Shown: piece by piece, positions 55,508 through 60,487 of the stretch | How the letters are laid out: every line of letters begins with the position of its first letter | Numbering within the stretch: position 1 is the first letter of the stretch | Source: a virus | Length of the DNA stretch: 60,487 bases | Virus record (IMG/VR): IMGVR_UViG_3300018481_000002 | Location: 87,199 to 147,685 of that record | Strand: one strand, 5' to 3' | Position numbers and translations under genes: made by a program | Notes under the pieces: model-generated | The model's input: the letters and a program-made list of their open reading frames with translations, nothing else | Told to the model about the DNA's origin: nothing | Database searches by the model: none

Positions 55508-56307
55508 TGCAGGTACGCCAGAGCGACCTCAAAACGTGGATGAAGTGTCCACTGCAGTACCGCTACCGGCACATCGATGGACTCCAGGAGGAGCAGGCTG
55601 GGTCTTCGATCTTCGGGTCGATCATCCACGACTGCGTTCTGTACATGGAGGAGAACGCCGACCTCCCAGGAGCTATCGAGAGGTTCAAGAAGTTCTGGCT
55701 CGACCCTTCGGAACTTGATCCGACGTACCGCGTTGACTACTACGTGCGTGGGACCAACTGGAAGAAGTTCATGGAGGATGGGCCCCGCGTACTCACTGAC
55801 TGGTGGTCGGTCATCTCCTGGGAGACGGACCTGGTACTTGCCAGGGAGCACACGTTTGATGTGCCCATCGGAAATGGACACACGTTGCATGGCACTGTCG
55901 ACAAGTTGGTGGTCCGCTACAGGGCCAAGACCGACGAGAACGTGCTGCTGATCTCCGACTACAAAACCAACAAGAAGACACCTACTTACGACTACCTCGA
56001 AGAAGACCTTCAGTTCTCGGCGTACGCCTACGCATCTACACGGCCCGAGTTCTGGACCGGGCTCCACCCAGGGGCGTTCGAGAAGTACCAAGACCTACCG
56101 CGCTACGGGGAGTGGGTCCAGTTGACCGTTCCCAGGCGGATGGACGCTGGGATCCGTTCCGAGCGGCACTACAACCGGTTGACCATGGCGGTGAACGCTC
56201 TCGCTGACTCTGTCGCGATGCGGATCTTCGTCCCGAACATCTCCGGTGAGAGCTGCCGGTACTGCGAGTTCCGCAAGCAGTGCGGGCTCCCCGAGTTGAT
56301 GGACTAG
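55507..56307 (+). CDS. Cas4/RecB-like PD-(D/E)XK exonuclease
   Basis: 266 residues. The N-terminal Cys (KTWMKCPLQYRYRHIDG) pairs with a C-terminal cluster (ESCRYCEFRKQCG), the Fe-S arrangement of Cas4/AddB-like nucleases. The catalytic core is visible as GSIIHDCVL (His), TLHGTVDKLVV (Asp) and LLISDYKTNKKTP (D-x-K), then a QFSAYAYA helix. It would resect DNA ends and likely acts with the annealase and SSB-like protein downstream. Confidence 0.85.
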   Translation: MQVRQSDLKTWMKCPLQYRYRHIDGLQEEQAGSSIFGSIIHDCVLYMEENADLPGAIERFKKFWLDPSELDPTYRVDYYVRGTNWKKFMEDGPRVLTDWWSVISWETDLVLAREHTFDVPIGNGHTLHGTVDKLVVRYRAKTDENVLLISDYKTNKKTPTYDYLEEDLQFSAYAYASTRPEFWTGLHPGAFEKYQDLPRYGEWVQLTVPRRMDAGIRSERHYNRLTMAVNALADSVAMRIFVPNISGESCRYCEFRKQCGLPELMD

Positions 56308-56322
56308 AAGAAGGAGACGAAA

Positions 56323-57897
56323 GTGACAGGCAATCTGTTCAAGCGGACGGGAGCGGAAGACTTCCCGACCAAGCTGAAGGTGATGGTCTCCGGACCACCG
56401 AAGTCCGGGAAGACGACCCTGCTGGGCACCATCCCGAACCTCATCGTTTTGGACACCGAGCCAAACGCCAACAACCTGGCGTCCATCGCTCACCTCGACG
56501 TGCCCTACGTGACGATCACCAACACCGACGACCTCCGTCAGGTCGCGTTCATGCTCAAGGACCCCACGCTGCGCAAGCAGGTCGCTGCACAGTACGGGTG
56601 GACTGACGTGGGTGGTGTCGCCATCGACACTCTGGACTCACTCCAGAAGATCATGAAGGTCGAACGCATGAAGGAGCAGCGTTCCACCACGTTCGCCCGC
56701 GACGACTGGGGTTGGCTGAAGACCGAGATGGAAGCCATCGTGGAGATGTTCACGTCGCTCCCGATGCACACCATCTTCACGATGCACACCAAGACCAAGG
56801 AGATGGGCAAGGGCGACGACTCCTACACCATCGTCCTCCCAGGGCTGGAAGGCTCCATCGCAGAGTCCATCGCGGGCATGGTGGGGTACTCGATGCTGGC
56901 GTACCGCGACGAGCAGATCGCCGCTGACGGCAGCAAGTACACGGCGTACTGGTTGCAAACCGAAGGCGACGCAACGCACGACTTCCTCGGTACCCGTACC
57001 GCTGGTCGTCTGCCGACCATCATCGAGCCCAACATGAAGACCCTGTACGACGCAGTTATGGCCGGGCGTCCGAAGAAGGCAGCCATCCCGGTTGATGACG
57101 TGCCGCTGCCCGACGCGACCGAGGAAGTGGCCCAGAGTCCGGGCCAACCTGACGAGCCCATGGAGGCCCTGGAGGCGTCCGTTGCGGTCATGACTGAGGC
57201 TCCTGTTGCCAAGCCTGCTGACGAAGAGCCGGTCAACCTGGCGGCCATGACTCACGTGAAGAAGGTCTACGACGCGATCGGCCAGGCCTTCCCCGAGGAG
57301 AAGGTCCAGGCGATGAAGATCGGCGCTGCCAGGGAGCTTGTGAAGGTCTGGCGGGCTATCCAGCAGGACTCCGCCGAGGGCAAGACGCAGGACCCGAACA
57401 GCGAGATGCTCGCGTACCTGAACGGGCTCGATCTCCTTGCTGAGCAGGGTGTTGAGAAGGAAACGGCCCCGACGGCCGCCACTCCCTCTCTTGACGGGAC
57501 CATCGACGCTGTTCGTGCCTACGTTGGTGACGATCTCACGCTCGCGCAGGAGGCATACGAGAAGGAACTGGCACGCGAGAAGCCTCGAAGTTCTTTGATC
57601 ACGTGGTTGGAAAACATGGGCGTGAAGGTTCAGACGTCCGTCGAAACCACTGGTCCAGAACAGCCTGTCGAGACAGTTACTCAGCCCAGTGGGACTGCCG
57701 ATGCAGAACCCACTGAGGAGCAGGCTGTCGAGACACTGAAGGAGACCCTCGGAGCGGAACGGATCATCGAGAAGGATGTGACGCCATGCGAGGCATGTGG
57801 GGACCCAATCGATGATGAAGATCTTGCTCAGCTGGGCCTGAAGAGGTTCGACAAGGTCTACTGCGTCAAGGACTACCTGGCGCAGATCAGGAAGTAG
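56323..57897 (+). CDS. Sak4-like RecA-fold ATPase, single-strand annealing
   Basis: 524 residues from GTG 56323. Walker A GPPKSGKTTLLG near residue 24, Walker B GVAIDTLDSL near 100, HTIFTMHTKTKE near 150: the AAA_24/Sak4 pattern. After residue 245 comes an acidic linker, a helical segment (VKKVYDAIGQAFPEEKVQAM) and a zinc motif CEACGDPIDDEDLAQLG then Cys. The C-terminal half is longer than usual. Sak4 proteins promote annealing with the help of SSB, which fits both neighbours. Confidence 0.82.
   Translation: MTGNLFKRTGAEDFPTKLKVMVSGPPKSGKTTLLGTIPNLIVLDTEPNANNLASIAHLDVPYVTITNTDDLRQVAFMLKDPTLRKQVAAQYGWTDVGGVAIDTLDSLQKIMKVERMKEQRSTTFARDDWGWLKTEMEAIVEMFTSLPMHTIFTMHTKTKEMGKGDDSYTIVLPGLEGSIAESIAGMVGYSMLAYRDEQIAADGSKYTAYWLQTEGDATHDFLGTRTAGRLPTIIEPNMKTLYDAVMAGRPKKAAIPVDDVPLPDATEEVAQSPGQPDEPMEALEASVAVMTEAPVAKPADEEPVNLAAMTHVKKVYDAIGQAFPEEKVQAMKIGAARELVKVWRAIQQDSAEGKTQDPNSEMLAYLNGLDLLAEQGVEKETAPTAATPSLDGTIDAVRAYVGDDLTLAQEAYEKELAREKPRSSLITWLENMGVKVQTSVETTGPEQPVETVTQPSGTADAEPTEEQAVETLKETLGAERIIEKDVTPCEACGDPIDDEDLAQLGLKRFDKVYCVKDYLAQIRK
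57128..57146. promoter_or_regulatory. Intragenic copy of the TGGCCCA palindrome
   Basis: TGGCCCA, five bases, CGGGCCA, inside the ATPase gene. Same dyad and spacing as at 2340, 2477 and 8305. Its place inside a gene makes a regulatory role doubtful, unless it is a roadblock site. Confidence 0.3.
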
Positions 57898-57930
57898 ACA
57901 GCGCTCACTCACTGGAACAGGAGACGATTC

Positions 57931-58467
57931 ATGGCAAAGATCACCTTGGAAGAGCAGCCGGATTTTCTGGTCTTCCCGCCCGACACCATCCTTGAACTCA
58001 AGATCGAGGAGTGCAGTGTGCAGACCTTCACCGGTCCGCGCGGGCCGTTTGACAAGCTGGCATTCAAGTTCAAGATCCTCGGGATCCAGGCTGTAGGGGA
58101 CGGATCCCCGGTCGAGAAGTACGAGGAGATGATCACCGAAACCATCTTCGGTTCGGTGCCCTTCAAGTTCACCGACAACCCCGAGAACCGCCTACGTCAG
58201 TGGGCGGAGGCCATCTTCCGTCAGGAGCTGGCGGTCGGGTTCGAACTGGACACGGATCTGTTTGAGGGCCGCACTGTTCGTGGCCTGACGAGCACCTACA
58301 TCCCCAAGGCCAGGGCAGGCGAGACTAGCCGTGGTCCTCGGCATCAGGTGGAGAGCCTGCTGCCCATCGGGAAGGTGCAACTGTCCGCACAGGTGCCTGA
58401 GGCACCGCCTGTCGCGGTCGGGGCGAACCCGTGGGGCGACAACCAGGCTGAAGAGCCGCCCTTCTGA
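57931..58467 (+). CDS. SSB-like ssDNA-binding protein
   Basis: 178 residues. Beta-strand core consistent with an OB-like fold (TILELKIEECSVQTFTGPRG, DKLAFKFKILGIQAV, EGRTVRGLTSTYIPKARAGE), then a Pro-rich linker and an acidic end with Trp and a final Pro-Phe (NPWGDNQAEEPPF), as in bacterial SSB tails that recruit partners. The gene directly follows the Sak4-like ATPase. The SSB role is inferred from the tail and neighbours. Confidence 0.65.
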   Translation: MAKITLEEQPDFLVFPPDTILELKIEECSVQTFTGPRGPFDKLAFKFKILGIQAVGDGSPVEKYEEMITETIFGSVPFKFTDNPENRLRQWAEAIFRQELAVGFELDTDLFEGRTVRGLTSTYIPKARAGETSRGPRHQVESLLPIGKVQLSAQVPEAPPVAVGANPWGDNQAEEPPF

Positions 58468-58474
58468 GCAGTAC

Positions 58475-58506
58475 GGAGGCCCCAGCGCGCCAACGCCGGG
58501 GCCTCC
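58475..58506 (+). terminator. GC-rich hairpin after the SSB-like gene
   Basis: GGAGGCCCC pairs with GGGGCCTCC (9 bp) with GCGCGCCAACGCC in the loop. No T tract follows, so termination would be partial; it is part of the duplicated leader element. Confidence 0.5.
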
Positions 58507-58534
58507 TGCCACTCATCCATGCCGCTACCACTTA
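58485..58534 (+). repeat. Duplicated leader element, copy B
   Basis: GCGCGCCAACGCC, 21 bases, ATGCCGCTACCACTTA. Second copy of the element at 55268, again directly before a small gene of the replication module. Confidence 0.6.
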
Positions 58535-58547
58535 GACGGAGGAATCA

Positions 58548-58616
58548 GTGTCAAACCAAGTGAATCCGAACATTGCCTTCGGCGCAACCTCACTCAACAA
58601 GTTTGGTGAGGTCTGA
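58548..58616 (+). CDS. 22-residue micro-ORF before primase
   Basis: GTG 58548 lies six bases after GGAGG and encodes SNQVNPNIAFGATSLNKFGE plus flanking residues, with the stop overlapping the primase start (TGATG). The strong ribosome site suggests real translation, perhaps only to feed ribosomes to the primase gene. Confidence 0.45.
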   Translation: MSNQVNPNIAFGATSLNKFGEV

Positions 58617-60487
58617 TGGCCAAGCTTCGGCTGGTCACAGCACCCAAGCCAAACTCCAAGGTCGCCACTCACCGTGCTTCCGCGACAGAAGGCGAAGCCG
58701 CCTACAAACTCCTTGAGAACCAAGGCTTCACCATCCGTGGACCCAAGAACAAGCAGTACGAACTCCGTTGCCCCTTCCACGAGGGACCCGGATCTCTGGA
58801 ACCTCGCAAGAGTCCTAACTTCTACATGAACGCTGAGACATCCGTCTACTTCTGCCAGTCCGCATCATGTGGTGAAAAGGGCAACCTCCAGACCCTAGAG
58901 CGGTTCTTCGGCATCGACTTCGATGACGACGCATGGAAGGTCCAGTTTCGTGACCGCGAGTCACGACTGAAGGAGTACGAACTCAACCTCACCAAGGCTC
59001 TCCGTCAACCCTTCTACGACCACGGCCTCACCGACACCACCATCGAACGGTTCCGTCTCGGCTACTGGCCAGAGCACACCAACGACGCTGGCCGTACCGT
59101 CCCAGGGCGCTACGTCATCCCCTACCTTGAGAACAGGCGTCCAAAGTTCTTCAGGTTCTACAGCCCTGACGGAGACCCTCGCTTCAAGTACACCTGGGAA
59201 GACGGTGCAGAGGGGACCCTCTTCAACCCTGGTGACGCCATGGGTGACCCGCAGTTCGGCATCTCTGTCCTCTGCGAGGGTGAGCAGAAGGCCATGCTCC
59301 TCACCCAGATGGGCTACGCAGCAGTGGCTGTGCCCGGCGCGAGCCAGTGGAAGGACGAGTACCAGGCAGCGTTCACCCACGCCAAGCGGATCGTGGTCTG
59401 CTACGACAACGACAACCCTGAACACCCGTCCAATAACTACGACAAGCCTGACCGCAAGTGCGTCAAGTGCTCTGGTCGTGGACTCCCAGCCTGCATCGGA
59501 CACAACCCCGGCCAGGAAGCAGCCCTGAAGCGTGTCGAGCAGCTCGGCTGGAGGGCCAAGAACGTCGTCCTCCCGCTCCCCGACGAAGACACCAAGAAGA
59601 CAGACGTCAACGAGTACTTCGTCAGGGACAACCACTCAGGAACTGACTTCGCTGAGCTGGCAACCGGGAAGCGTCAGACACCGTTCAAGGTGCTGTCGCT
59701 GGGTGAGATCATCGCGAACCCACCTGAAGATACCGAGTTCATCATCGAGGATGGGATCCTCTCCAGAGGTGGACGGCTCCTCATCGCAGGGAAGCCGAAG
59801 GTTGGCAAGAGCATCCTGGTCAACAACCTGGCCTTGTCGCTGTCCTCAGGGAAGAGGTTCCTCTCCGCTGGGTCGTTCAAGGGCTTCACTGTGGAGTCTC
59901 CGACCCGCACACTGCTGTTGGACAGGGAGCTGTCGAAGAACTCTCTCTTGAAGCGGCTCCAGGGCCTCATCGCTGACAAGCCCGGGTACGCCGCCGCCGA
60001 AGAGAACCTGCTGATCGACCACGACCACCTGATCCGTCTCGACCAGCCGAACGCCTACGAGACGCTGATCCAGTTGATCGAGCAGAACGGTGCAGAGGTC
60101 TGCATCCTCGACACCGCCTACAAGTTCTTCGGAGACGTGGAGGGATCCTCTTCGCTGAAGAAGGGGTTCGACGTGTTGGACAAGATCATCCACGAAACTG
60201 GATGCTCGTTCGTTCTCACACACCACATCAAGAAGTCCCAGGGCTCCAGTGGTGGCCGCCAGGCCGCCGACTACGCCGACCCTGACAACGTGGCTGGGTC
60301 GTTCCTCTGGACTGGTTGGCCGAACGCCACGATCCTGATCAACTTCCTGAACCGCAGCGTGGAAAACCCGTTCAACGCGGTCGCTACCTTCACGGCCTTC
60401 CGTGACGCTGCACCGCCCGAGCCGGTGATCCTGCACCGCGACCGGACTTCCATCTCCTACACCGCCATCGAGACGTTCTCTCACGAA
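58616..60487 (+). CDS. Primase-helicase, 3' end beyond window
   Basis: 624 residues are visible and the frame is still open at the window end. Residues about 55-95 hold a CHC2-like zinc site (LRCPFHEGPGS, then YFCQSASCGEKGN). A TOPRIM domain follows (SVLCEGEQKAMLL; IVVCYDNDNPE), with an inserted knuckle CVKCSGRGLPACIGH. From about 375 a RecA-type domain shows Walker A (IAGKPKVGKSILVNN) and Walker B (EVCILDTAYKFF). This is a fused primase and RepA/DnaB-type motor for phage replication. The internal zinc knuckle is unusual. Confidence 0.88.
   Translation, partial: MAKLRLVTAPKPNSKVATHRASATEGEAAYKLLENQGFTIRGPKNKQYELRCPFHEGPGSLEPRKSPNFYMNAETSVYFCQSASCGEKGNLQTLERFFGIDFDDDAWKVQFRDRESRLKEYELNLTKALRQPFYDHGLTDTTIERFRLGYWPEHTNDAGRTVPGRYVIPYLENRRPKFFRFYSPDGDPRFKYTWEDGAEGTLFNPGDAMGDPQFGISVLCEGEQKAMLLTQMGYAAVAVPGASQWKDEYQAAFTHAKRIVVCYDNDNPEHPSNNYDKPDRKCVKCSGRGLPACIGHNPGQEAALKRVEQLGWRAKNVVLPLPDEDTKKTDVNEYFVRDNHSGTDFAELATGKRQTPFKVLSLGEIIANPPEDTEFIIEDGILSRGGRLLIAGKPKVGKSILVNNLALSLSSGKRFLSAGSFKGFTVESPTRTLLLDRELSKNSLLKRLQGLIADKPGYAAAEENLLIDHDHLIRLDQPNAYETLIQLIEQNGAEVCILDTAYKFFGDVEGSSSLKKGFDVLDKIIHETGCSFVLTHHIKKSQGSSGGRQAADYADPDNVAGSFLWTGWPNATILINFLNRSVENPFNAVATFTAFRDAAPPEPVILHRDRTSISYTAIETFSHE

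Overview
The window is one continuous stretch of a double-stranded DNA, tailed (siphovirus-type) bacteriophage genome. High GC content, frequent GTG and TTG starts, ATGA/GTGA/TGATG junctions and AGGAGG-type ribosome sites point to an actinobacterial host. A phage-borne sigma factor of the WhiG/FliA type, which in hosts belongs to Streptomyces sporulation, makes a Streptomyces-like host the best inference. I see no integrase, excisionase or attachment site, so nothing here supports lysogeny. Both window edges cut a gene.

Layout. 1-7.5 kb: short accessory and regulatory genes on both strands, including an EEP-fold nuclease/phosphatase, a ribbon-helix-helix (RHH) protein flanked by palindromic operator candidates, the WhiG-like sigma factor and many tiny cysteine-rich or membrane proteins. 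7.5-11.5 kb: LexA-type winged helix, RusA resolvase, two small-terminase candidates and the large terminase. 11.5-19.6 kb: head genes (portal, HK97-type prohead protease candidate, scaffold, decoration protein, major capsid). 19.6-22.6 kb: an RNA-rich island with pentamer-phased GGCNN/GCCNN repeats, an initiator tRNA, tRNA-Lys, tRNA-Arg, a long hairpin RNA and a tmRNA-like tRNA domain without a message domain, mixed with an HNH gene, a protein with RAMP-like sequence motifs and a winged-helix protein. 22.9-28.5 kb: connectors, tail terminator and major tail protein, with an M15 peptidase (endolysin candidate) inserted among them. 28.6-30.6 kb: terminator-bounded accessory units, including a secreted beta-helix protein. 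30.9-54 kb: tail assembly chaperones with a textbook -1 frameshift site, a 3078-residue tape measure and about a dozen minor tail proteins. 54-55.1 kb: three small membrane proteins (holin-like group). 55.1-60.5 kb: start of the replication and recombination module (Cas4/RecB-like nuclease, Sak4-like ATPase, SSB-like protein, primase-helicase running off the end).

How it works together. Structural genes follow canonical order on the plus strand, packed by overlaps, and are cut into units by strong hairpin terminators. Three promoter candidates sharing GAACACTTG sit at the RNA island and at the replication module. The sigma factor, the RHH protein with repeated TGGCCCA-N5-TGGGCCA sites and the structured RNAs suggest that this phage controls host and phage expression at several levels. 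The pentamer repeats and the tmRNA-like mini RNA are the least explained features.
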